In this document: positions 19,011 to 26,455 of the stretch, piece after piece
Layout of the letters: each line of letters starts with the position of its first letter
Position numbering within the stretch: position 1 is the first letter of the stretch
DNA from: G020348385 sp964538085
GTDB lineage: Bacteria; Acidobacteriota; Aminicenantia; Aminicenantales; Aminicenantaceae
Length of the DNA stretch: 64,000 bases
Reading direction: 5' to 3'
Assembly (NCBI GenBank): GCA_964538085.1
Contig: CAZIDF010000019.1
Span: forward strand, 3,621-67,620
Translations under genes and position numbers: made by a program
The notes under the pieces: model-generated
Seen by the model: only the letters and a program-made list of their open reading frames with translations
What the model was told of the DNA's origin: nothing
The model's database searches: none

Positions 19011-21293
19011 ATGAACAAAAAAATACTGATAATAATTTGTATTCTCTTGGTTCTCTCCAGCTGTCGTGTGCGGCAGGCCGCGTTCGACCTTAAAGATGAA
19101 GCCGCTTTTGCGCAGGAGCAGGGAGGGATATTCGCTGTGGACCTCCTTAAGCCAGAAGGAGAGCCTTATGTGATGGGAGGATGGTCAGCTGTTAGGACAG
19201 ATGGAACTAGATTGGGAGTTTTCCCCATCTCCCGGCTAAAGATACCTGTGTTTGCAAAGGACCCTATGTATTTGTTTTTAAAATGTACCCCATTCGATAA
19301 AGACCAGCGGCCAGCTGAGGGTATCCAAATCCGGATGAAAAATGAGCTCGTCGCACAGGTCGATCTAGAGCCTGAAACGGAGAAATTGATTAAGATTTCT
19401 CTTCCCCCGCATATTTTGAACTTGGGGGATAACGTTCTGCAGATCTATCATATCTTGAACCCAGAGATAGAGAATGAAATCGATCAAAAAGAAAACAAGA
19501 GAATCCGCACGACCATATTCTATGAAATGCTGCTTTCCTCACACCCCGATTACGAAATGACGAAAAGATTCACCGAAGCAAAACACCTAGCAGACCTCAA
19601 GCGCTCGGATAATCTGGTCCAAAAAGTCCCTAGCACTCTTGATTTCTACATCAATCTGCCTGCTCATGCGCGTTTTGAGGCAAATTACAAGTTTCTCCCT
19701 GTGATTCCATCGGATCAACATTATCCTATCGAGGTGAAGATTTCATTGCAGGAACAGGGAGGCGAGGAAGAAGTCATCCACAGGGTGGCGCTTGAAGGAA
19801 AAAATACCATCAGCAGAATCAGGATCGATCTTCCCGCAGAAAAAGGGGTATCCCGCCTCCGAATACAAGCCGGAGAAGAAGAGGGGCCGGACTCGTTTGA
19901 AGGATTGCTGATCTGGAAAAAAGCTTCGATCGTCAGGAAACAGGAAAAAAAGAAAGAGCTCGCCAAGGGGGATGAGAAATTCCTCAATTGGAAACGGTCC
20001 CTTGCCGACAAGAACGCCATCATCATCATTTTGGATGCTGCACGTGCCGACCACTTTTCTGGTTACGGATACTACCGGCCGACCACACCGAATTTGGATA
20101 AGTTTGCGAAGGAAGCGGTCTTATTTTCGAATGCCTATAGCGAATCCCTTACCACGCGGTGCAGCATAGGAACTCTATTCACGGGTTTTCCGCTCATTGT
20201 GCTATCCTTGTATAACATCGGGAGCCAAATTCCTGGGGAGCTGACCACGCTGGCACAGATGTTTCAGCTCGACAATTTTAAAACGACAGGGTTTGCCGGT
20301 GTAAGCAATGTCAGCTCCTATTTTGGATTCAGCAAGGGATTCGACCAGTATTTTGAATTGTACAAAGAAAAAGATTTTTACAGAAAATCCCAGGAATACC
20401 TGCCCTATCTTTTCCCCTGGCTGGAATCGAACAAGGAAAATCGATTTTTTCTGTATGTCCATTTTAAGGAGCCCCATGCCGCCTATGTTCCTTTACCCCC
20501 TTTCAAAGGGATGTTTACTGATGGGTACGAAGAGACGGTCGACCTATCCGCCCATTTAAACGAAATTGCCGATGAACTGACGGATGAGCAGATCGAATAC
20601 ATCAGGGCCGGATATGACGAAAACCTGGCCAGTGTGGATTCTGTCGTCGGCGAAGTGATCGATAAAATGAGATCATTGGACATGCTGGATAAATCGATCA
20701 TCATCGTGACTGCGGACCATGGTGAGCTTCTCGGAGAGAAGGATAAAATCTTCGGACATGGCGGTTATTTTGGAGAAGGGGGGATGCACATCCCTCTCCT
20801 GGTTCGTTTTCCTAAAAGTGAGGACATGGAATTTCCTGATAGGGTCGATTCTCTCGTCAAATTATCCGACCTGTTCGTCACCCTGGCCGATATCCACGGA
20901 TTTGACATCCCCAAGGATTTGATATCAGGCAAAAGCCTGTTGCCTCTCATCCGAGAACCAGAAATAGAGATCAATCCTTTCATCATTTCCGAAAAAAGAG
21001 GGATACCTGGCTATTGTTACAGAAACAAGCAGCACAAATTGATCTATTGGATAGAGCATGCGTCGATCGAATTTTATGACCTGGAAAAAGATCCCAAAGC
21101 CATGACCAACGTTTACGAACAGAATAGAATCACAGCGAATTACTATTTGACCAACCTAAAAAAATGGATCACCGGTCAAAACTTGATCAAAGAGGCACTC
21201 CTCAAGGGCGATCCGTCGAAACGGGAGATTGATTTGAATCAGATCGATGAAAATACTCTGGAAAACCTGAGAGCTCTCGGCTACATCAAATAA
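19011..21293 (+). CDS. Sulfatase/alkaline-phosphatase superfamily lipoprotein with Thr nucleophile
   Basis: 760-residue protein with a lipoprotein signal (IIICILLVLSSC, Cys18). Residues about 25-310 form an unassigned N-terminal region. From about 338 it is a sulfatase-superfamily domain: metal site DAARADHFSGYG, nucleophile region SLTTRCSIGTLFTG (about 379-392), and late metal site TADHGELLGE then GHGG. The position normally filled by the formylglycine Cys of sulfatases is aligned with Thr382, and the CxPxR motif is absent. This points to a phospho- or phosphoglycerol-transferase-like or phosphodiesterase activity rather than a classical sulfatase. It is last in the 12-21 kb cluster. Confidence 0.85.
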   Translation: MNKKILIIICILLVLSSCRVRQAAFDLKDEAAFAQEQGGIFAVDLLKPEGEPYVMGGWSAVRTDGTRLGVFPISRLKIPVFAKDPMYLFLKCTPFDKDQRPAEGIQIRMKNELVAQVDLEPETEKLIKISLPPHILNLGDNVLQIYHILNPEIENEIDQKENKRIRTTIFYEMLLSSHPDYEMTKRFTEAKHLADLKRSDNLVQKVPSTLDFYINLPAHARFEANYKFLPVIPSDQHYPIEVKISLQEQGGEEEVIHRVALEGKNTISRIRIDLPAEKGVSRLRIQAGEEEGPDSFEGLLIWKKASIVRKQEKKKELAKGDEKFLNWKRSLADKNAIIIILDAARADHFSGYGYYRPTTPNLDKFAKEAVLFSNAYSESLTTRCSIGTLFTGFPLIVLSLYNIGSQIPGELTTLAQMFQLDNFKTTGFAGVSNVSSYFGFSKGFDQYFELYKEKDFYRKSQEYLPYLFPWLESNKENRFFLYVHFKEPHAAYVPLPPFKGMFTDGYEETVDLSAHLNEIADELTDEQIEYIRAGYDENLASVDSVVGEVIDKMRSLDMLDKSIIIVTADHGELLGEKDKIFGHGGYFGEGGMHIPLLVRFPKSEDMEFPDRVDSLVKLSDLFVTLADIHGFDIPKDLISGKSLLPLIREPEIEINPFIISEKRGIPGYCYRNKQHKLIYWIEHASIEFYDLEKDPKAMTNVYEQNRITANYYLTNLKKWITGQNLIKEALLKGDPSKREIDLNQIDENTLENLRALGYIK

Positions 21294-21407
21294 ACAGAGC
21301 CAACTATCCCTTAATAATCAGAATTGTCATGGAAGGAGAAGGATTAATGTAAACTTTTTTGAAGCATTTTTCGTCTATATTGGATAATGCCGATTATGGA
21401 GGTAACA

Positions 21408-22115
21408 GTGAAATCGAAAATAACATTTTTAGTTCTGTTTGTGTTTTGTGTAGCCTTGGTGTTTTCTTTCGAAAAAACGGAGCACCTGAGCCTATCTGCC
21501 GATGGGATTGAGAAACTGGTGGTCGATTGCGGTTCCGGTTTTCTTTATGTCGCTGGTGAAGATTCCCTGAGAAGCGTCGAAGTTGAAGCGGAGATCATAG
21601 TGAAGGGAAAAAGCGAAAGGGACATCGAGGATTATGTTAAAGACTATGTCAAGCTCGAACTGAAAAAACAGGGAAGCAAAGCGATTTTGACCAGCATGTT
21701 CAAAAATAAATTCCCCAACATCAATTTCCGGACCAGAGTGATCAACCTGACTGTCAGAGTGCCCAAAAATTTGGATCTGGAAGTCGACGACGGTTCGGGT
21801 GAGGTGAAAATTATCCAGATCGACGGAAATATCCAGATCGACGATGGGTCGGGCGAGATCACTGTCCGTGACATTCAAGGAGATGTGGAAGTCGATGACG
21901 GATCCGGAACGGTCGACATCAGCCATGTCACTGGAAGTGTAACGGTCGATGACGGATCCGGAACGATCGAAGTCAATGATATCGGGGAAAACGTCAAAGT
22001 GAGCGACGGTTCTGGCTCTATTTACATCGATGGTGTTGGGGGAGATGTCATCATCAAGGATGATGGGAGCGGCAGCGTCAATATTCAGAACGTCAAAGGC
22101 AAAGTCATCAAATAA
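21408..22115 (+). CDS. DUF4097-type exported repeat protein
   Basis: 235-residue exported protein. GTG at 21408 is taken as the start because GGAGG lies five bases upstream and it gives a clean signal peptide (KSKITFLVLFVFCVALVFS); an ATG at 21387 is the alternative. The mature part begins with a beta-rich region (DGIEKLVVDCGSG) typical of DUF4097/adhesin-like proteins and ends in six near-perfect 18-residue repeats with DDGSG. The fold is probably a right-handed beta-helix. Function is unknown; DUF4097 proteins often accompany stress or anti-sigma systems, but none is visible here. A relic of a related gene lies at 23492-23596. Confidence 0.82.
   Translation: MKSKITFLVLFVFCVALVFSFEKTEHLSLSADGIEKLVVDCGSGFLYVAGEDSLRSVEVEAEIIVKGKSERDIEDYVKDYVKLELKKQGSKAILTSMFKNKFPNINFRTRVINLTVRVPKNLDLEVDDGSGEVKIIQIDGNIQIDDGSGEITVRDIQGDVEVDDGSGTVDISHVTGSVTVDDGSGTIEVNDIGENVKVSDGSGSIYIDGVGGDVIIKDDGSGSVNIQNVKGKVIK
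21786..22112 (+). repeat. Six tandem 54-bp repeats encoding DDGSG units
   Basis: Six in-frame units of 18, 18, 18, 18, 19 and 18 codons run to the stop codon of the DUF4097 gene. Each begins (D/S)DGSG, followed by two short beta strands. The third and fourth units share an identical stretch GTCGATGACGGATCCGGAAC. Such arrays can change length by recombination. Confidence 0.9.
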
Positions 22116-22222
22116 TCGCTATTTTACTACTGTAGATTTGTTGTGGTGGAGTAATAACCTGTTTTAACCTCTCTTGGATGTTCCTCACCGTGGGGATTTG
22201 CAGTTTATTTTATAAGCCGCTA

Positions 22223-22249
22223 TTGAAAATCGGGAAAACAGTTTATAAT
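22223..22249 (+). promoter_or_regulatory. Putative promoter before beta-barrel gene
   Basis: TTGAAA at 22223-22228 and TATAAT at 22244-22249, spaced 15 bases. Both boxes are close to sigma-70 consensus, but the spacer is short. It lies about 40 bases before the ATG at 22290. Confidence 0.4.
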
Positions 22250-22289
22250 GATATTGTCGAATTATATTCTATTCATTTTTGGAGGCCTA

Positions 22290-22826
22290 ATGTCTGCTAA
22301 ACGTCTTATTATCCTGTGTATCATTTTGGGTGTTGCGATGGCCCCCCTATATTCGGGGCCGGCAGAATTTCACAAGCGAAATTTTTTTCTGACGCCGCAG
22401 GTTGGCATCAACTCATATGCCATTCCTGTCGGATTAAACGCGGAGTATGCCGTAACCGATAACATCGGCGTAGGGGGAACCGGCATGCTGTGGTTCTGGG
22501 GCTCTGATTCCTGGTCGAACACGGTCGTCTCCCTTTCGGCGGATGCCGCCTATCATTTCACCAAACTCGAGGCGAAAAAATTCGACCTCTATGCGGGAGC
22601 GGGGCTGGGCGTCAGCATATACTCCTGGAAGTGGAAGAGCGGCTTTGGCAATATGGCGTCGGGCAGCTCCGGCTCGACGGGAATTTTTATTCAGCCCTTT
22701 TTGGGCGGCCGGTACTTTATTACGCCCAAGCTGGCTATCAGCCTGCGTGTCAATGTGGCGTTTTTAGGGGACTGGACGGGAGTCGGCGGTGTGCTGGGTG
22801 TTAGCCTCCCCCTCGGATCCAAGTAA
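22290..22826 (+). CDS. Small outer-membrane beta-barrel protein
   Basis: 178-residue exported protein. The ATG at 22290 follows GGAGG by four bases and gives a signal peptide (KRLIILCIILGVAMAPLYS); an earlier ATG at 22248 lacks a ribosome site. The mature part alternates hydrophobic and polar residues in beta strands (GLNAEYAVTDNIGVGGTGML, FDLYAGAGLGVSIYSW), with Gly-rich turns and a C-terminal strand, as in porin-like/OmpA-like eight-strand barrels. Its function is unknown. It lies right next to the decayed region 22831-23597. Confidence 0.8.
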   Translation: MSAKRLIILCIILGVAMAPLYSGPAEFHKRNFFLTPQVGINSYAIPVGLNAEYAVTDNIGVGGTGMLWFWGSDSWSNTVVSLSADAAYHFTKLEAKKFDLYAGAGLGVSIYSWKWKSGFGNMASGSSGSTGIFIQPFLGGRYFITPKLAISLRVNVAFLGDWTGVGGVLGVSLPLGSK

Positions 22827-22830
22827 AAAA

Positions 22831-23170
22831 GAGGTACCTGCTGGCTTTCTCTTTCTTCCCCAGTCCACCAAGGTAGACGATCCGCTTTACTCCGGCATCT
22901 ATGCACAGGCGTCCCGGAAGTTTGTGGTGTTCAGGCGGTCCAGACGCGCGTAATCCTCATCGGAGCCCATGGATTGGATGAGATAGTAAGCCACATCGAT
23001 GCCTTTGGCTGCCTTGAGGATGGGACCTAATTTACACGATCCGAGCCCAGGTGCTTTATTTTTTCCAGAGAGCTGGCCAGCAGACGTACATTTATGGCAG
23101 GGTCATCCAGGAGGATGGGAAGGAGATGGCTTCCGATATATCCCGTGGCTCAGGTGAGGAGTATATTCAT
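22831..23170 (-). pseudogene. Broken NAD(P)-binding oxidoreductase (NmrA/SDR-like, DUF2867-type neighbours)
   Basis: Reading the minus strand from the ATG at 23170 gives MNILLT-stop-ATGYIGSHLLPILL, an N-terminal dinucleotide-binding motif (GATGYIG) whose first Gly codon is now TGA. After SDRVN a second stop and a shift follow. The next segment reads AKGIDVAYYLIQSMGSDEDY ARLDRLNTTNFRDAC; another shift then gives DAGVKRIVYLGGLGKKEKAS. The order and spacing match the first ~130 residues of YbjT/NmrA-like epimerase-type proteins. At least two stops and two frameshifts mean it is dead. The C-terminal part is missing and the region runs into the 3' end of the beta-barrel gene. Confidence 0.8.
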
Positions 23171-23255
23171 GGCTAGAACATGAAAACAAATCCGGCCACG
23201 GCATAGTGGATCAGGGCGAAGTTGTAAACCGCAGGAACATTTCGATGATAAAGAT

Positions 23256-23275
23256 AGCCTGATCGGGCTTTTTTT
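23256..23275 (+). terminator. Possible rho-independent terminator
   Basis: AGCC-TGATCG-GGCT hairpin followed directly by a run of T (to 23275). The stem is short (4-5 pairs). It sits in decayed sequence with no intact plus-strand gene just upstream, so it may be chance. Confidence 0.3.
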
Positions 23276-23491
23276 ATTAACGGGAAAAGGCGTTCAAATG
23301 ACAACGCCGAGGGAGAAAATTGCGCCGGAGCAGGGGTACGGAAGCGACAACTTGGCGGATGAAGGCCAGAACATTTCCCCTTTAGATACCCATCTGAAGG
23401 ACACCGCACAGGCAGAAGAACAGAACAAAGAAGAAGGCCGGATTTGCCGAATGGATTGAAATATCGCGGGAGGGCTGCTTCATGAAAAAGT

Positions 23492-23596
23492 ATGACCAAT
23501 CTAACAGTTATGGTTCCCAAAGATCTGGATGTGAAAATCGATAACGGCTAAGGCACTGTCGATGTCAGAGATGAGAACGGCAGCGTCGTCAAATGA
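23492..23596 (+). pseudogene. Relic of a second DUF4097 gene
   Basis: In one frame the bases read TNLTVMVPKDLDVKIDNG, a stop (TAA), then GTVDVRDENGSVVK and a final stop. This matches the intact gene at 21408, which has INLTVRVPKNLDLEVDDGSG and ends VNIQNVKGKVIK. It is therefore a shortened, stop-interrupted C-terminal piece of a paralog with most repeat units deleted. It ends one base before the stop codon of the DUF5916 gene on the other strand. Confidence 0.75.
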
Positions 23597-23597
23597 C

Positions 23598-26264
23598 CTA
23601 TATATTCCAGCGGTAGGATATTTTTATAAGGAACACATTTTCTCCAGGAGCTGTAAATAGGGTTTTCAGGTCTCGTCCCAGGTTAAGGTCCCCGGGGTAT
23701 CCATAATCTGCCCGGTTTTGTGTCCAAACAAAATAAAGAGTCGAACCGGGGAGGTACTCCCAGCGCAAAACTACCGTTCCTCTGAGGGACTTCAAGTTAA
23801 AATCGGGATTGGAGAAGGAAAAAGCAGCTGAGGGGCCTTCGGGGCCGTCAGGATCGATGGTGTAATATCCATTTTCATAATCGATTGTGGACTGTTCCTG
23901 ATCATAGATGTTGTAATCAAAGCTTTTAGACAGGGCCAATTCCCGGAATTCATCGTATTTTCCAACGGCAAGAAACGGCTGAAGATAAAGCTGCAGACTC
24001 AGGCGAGGCGTGAAGATCCAATTGAGTCGGATTTCCCCAGATAGAACTCTTTGATTAATCCTGGCAAACACGTGACGTGTGCCATATGTCGCTGTCATAT
24101 AGGGATCCTCCACGTTGGTGACCCACTGGAGAATCGAGCGTCTCACCGTGTATCCCGGTCCGAATGAAAAGCTGAACTTGCTGCTGGGCTTCAAGTGAAG
24201 AGCCAGGCTACACATCCACTGGTATCCTTCAGACGGTCGGTTGTATAAGCTTTCGTTCGCAAACAGGACGATCGGTTTTCGGCCGTCAGTCGAAATATCG
24301 AAGTCTATTTGATAGCCGGAGGGGATAAGAGCGAGCGGCCCTCCTCTTGTCAAGTTTTTACTGATAGTCTTGGGATTGTAGGCCAGCATGGTATTGATCC
24401 CCCAGTAGTTCAATAGCTGACCTTCGATTGCGATAAGATATCCGTCCCAGAATTTATTCCCGCCAAAGTCGTAATTCCGGAAGGGCCCACCGAAGATGAG
24501 CCAGTTACGGAAGACTTTTCCCGGATGCGGCCAGTAGTATCCTATAAGAAAATGGATATTGATGATATCGGAGCTACTGGATTGAAACCCGATATCGTTC
24601 GGGTCGAATCCAGGAGAAAGGGCACCAAGAGCCGCGTTTAACAGGAATTGTCCCTTTTGTTTATTTACCGCGATCCGGAATCCCCAGCCGCTCAGATTGG
24701 TTGCCTGTTCATCCAGTTCGAGATGAGTCGCATCAGGGCGTTGAAAATAATGAAGGGAAGAGCGTTGGAGGCTCAGAATATTATCTCTACTGCCTTGCAC
24801 ATGAGTGGCTCCGAACCAACCTGTGAGGACCCAAGCTTTATTTTTGTCCAAAAAAGACCAGCCATCCAATCCCAGGCTGGATGCTTTCCTGTTCATGATC
24901 GAATCTAAAGTCTCATTTCTCAGATCCCGAATGACCGATGTGGCTATTAACCCGACTCCTTGTTTCCCTTGATTGAATTCCTTCTGGGAGCGTAGCACGC
25001 CGAAAAATGAAAAAGGCTCCACTTCTTGTCTGAATCTGTTGCCGGAACTATCGATCTCCGCATATTCCCGCGCTGTTAAAGAGCTTAGGGCTCCGATACT
25101 CCAGCTTTCCCCCAGTTTTCCGCTCAGCTTGAGTGCGCCCAGGATGGTGGACCGGGTCGGAAAATTCACATATCCGTCCTGTGTGACAACACCTCCTGGC
25201 GTCCGTCCTATCCGCCGGCTGTAAAAGAAGGTGGGTTCAGGCCAGCTGATGTTGGCATTGGAAGTGGCTCCACCTCTGCCGAATTCATTGAATATATTGG
25301 CCCCTTCGATAAAAAAAGGCCTTTTTTCTGTATAGAATGTTTCAAAAGCGCTCAGGTTGATCACGGCCGGGTCGACCTCCACCTGGCCAAAATCCGGATT
25401 GATGGTTGCATCCAACGTCAGGTTACTCTTCAGGCCGAATTTCAGGTCGAATCCCGCGTTTCCTGAGTATTCCTCTCCAGATTCAAAAGGATTACCCGCA
25501 ACTTCAGGGCTGAATTGGGCCTGCCCCACCGTGTAAGGCAGAAATTCCACATGTCTCCCGGGACGGATATCCTGGATGCCTTCCAGTTTGGCAAAACGGG
25601 AAACATAGCCGCTGTCTTCCTTGGGAACCCAGACGAATCCCACTTTTTCATTGTTCCTCCGGATGACCCTTCGAAAATTCACCCCCCAGACATATTCGTC
25701 CTTTTTAGAAAAACGTAATTGGTTGAATGGGATGCGGATTTCCAAACTCCAACCTACATTGTCGACGGCCGCTCGGCTTTCCCAAACCCCATCCCAGGTC
25801 GTATCGTTCCATTCATCGTTATAGAGAGTCCAATCAACGATCGACCCGGCAGGATTAATCCCGAATTGATACCCTGTCCGTCGGTCGTAATAGGGATCCA
25901 CAGCAAAGATGAACCAATCGGAATCCACAAGGTCATCCCGTCTTCCGAGACGCCGGATAATCGTCTCCGGTTCAGAGTCGTACAAACGGGCGGCCACGTA
26001 CAGGTTTTTGTCATCATAGGCGATCCATACTTCGGTCTTTTCTGTGGGAGGGGCGCCGTCGGTCGGGTCGGATTGGATAAAATCGGAGTATCCTTGCTTC
26101 TGCCAAACTTGTTCATCCAGAACGCCGTCGATGGTGATCGATTCGTCGGCTCGGATTGCCCGTACGATCTTTTGTTCTGTGCATGGTTTATCCTGGGCGA
26201 GGATCGAGAAGGGAAGAATGAGGCTGATAATCGGTATTAAGGCACGAATTGTCAATCTCATCAA
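23598..26264 (-). CDS. DUF5916 exported protein with CBM9-like domain
   Basis: 888-residue protein with a Sec signal (ALIPIISLILPFSILA). Residues about 35-230 form a carbohydrate-binding family 9-like sandwich (ITIDGVLDEQVWQ, VWIAYDDKNLYVAARLYD), and about 240-888 is the DUF5916 region, rich in amphipathic beta strands and ending in an aromatic strand (ISYRWNI) typical of outer-membrane barrels. Family members are found widely in Bacteroidota and Acidobacteriota-like groups; their function is unproven, though links to peptide or glycan handling are often suggested by context. The two M14 peptidase genes lie directly upstream on the same strand. Confidence 0.88.
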   Translation of the reverse strand: MMRLTIRALIPIISLILPFSILAQDKPCTEQKIVRAIRADESITIDGVLDEQVWQKQGYSDFIQSDPTDGAPPTEKTEVWIAYDDKNLYVAARLYDSEPETIIRRLGRRDDLVDSDWFIFAVDPYYDRRTGYQFGINPAGSIVDWTLYNDEWNDTTWDGVWESRAAVDNVGWSLEIRIPFNQLRFSKKDEYVWGVNFRRVIRRNNEKVGFVWVPKEDSGYVSRFAKLEGIQDIRPGRHVEFLPYTVGQAQFSPEVAGNPFESGEEYSGNAGFDLKFGLKSNLTLDATINPDFGQVEVDPAVINLSAFETFYTEKRPFFIEGANIFNEFGRGGATSNANISWPEPTFFYSRRIGRTPGGVVTQDGYVNFPTRSTILGALKLSGKLGESWSIGALSSLTAREYAEIDSSGNRFRQEVEPFSFFGVLRSQKEFNQGKQGVGLIATSVIRDLRNETLDSIMNRKASSLGLDGWSFLDKNKAWVLTGWFGATHVQGSRDNILSLQRSSLHYFQRPDATHLELDEQATNLSGWGFRIAVNKQKGQFLLNAALGALSPGFDPNDIGFQSSSSDIINIHFLIGYYWPHPGKVFRNWLIFGGPFRNYDFGGNKFWDGYLIAIEGQLLNYWGINTMLAYNPKTISKNLTRGGPLALIPSGYQIDFDISTDGRKPIVLFANESLYNRPSEGYQWMCSLALHLKPSSKFSFSFGPGYTVRRSILQWVTNVEDPYMTATYGTRHVFARINQRVLSGEIRLNWIFTPRLSLQLYLQPFLAVGKYDEFRELALSKSFDYNIYDQEQSTIDYENGYYTIDPDGPEGPSAAFSFSNPDFNLKSLRGTVVLRWEYLPGSTLYFVWTQNRADYGYPGDLNLGRDLKTLFTAPGENVFLIKISYRWNI

Positions 26265-26455
26265 AAAAATTCTCCCATTTAGTATTCACCCTACCTCTAC
26301 CCCTAATAAAATTATACGGTTAGAATAGACTTTTGGTTTACTTCAACTGTTTTTTCCCGATAGAGGAGGCTAATTATTCATAATAACAGGAAAAAATATC
26401 AGGGATGCCCGCAGACCAGCAACGACATCGAATCCCCAGGTTTGTGTGCGGGCTG

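Noticed and set aside
23281..23470. Start-less open frame on the plus strand (EKIAPEQGYGSDNLADEGQN and on)
   Set aside because: No start codon, no ribosome site and no recognised family; possibly more decayed sequence, but not supportable.
26405..26455. Inverted GCCCGCA / TGCGGGC pair between two minus-strand genes
   Set aside because: Seven-base arms with a loop of over 30 bases and no T-run; not convincing as a terminator.
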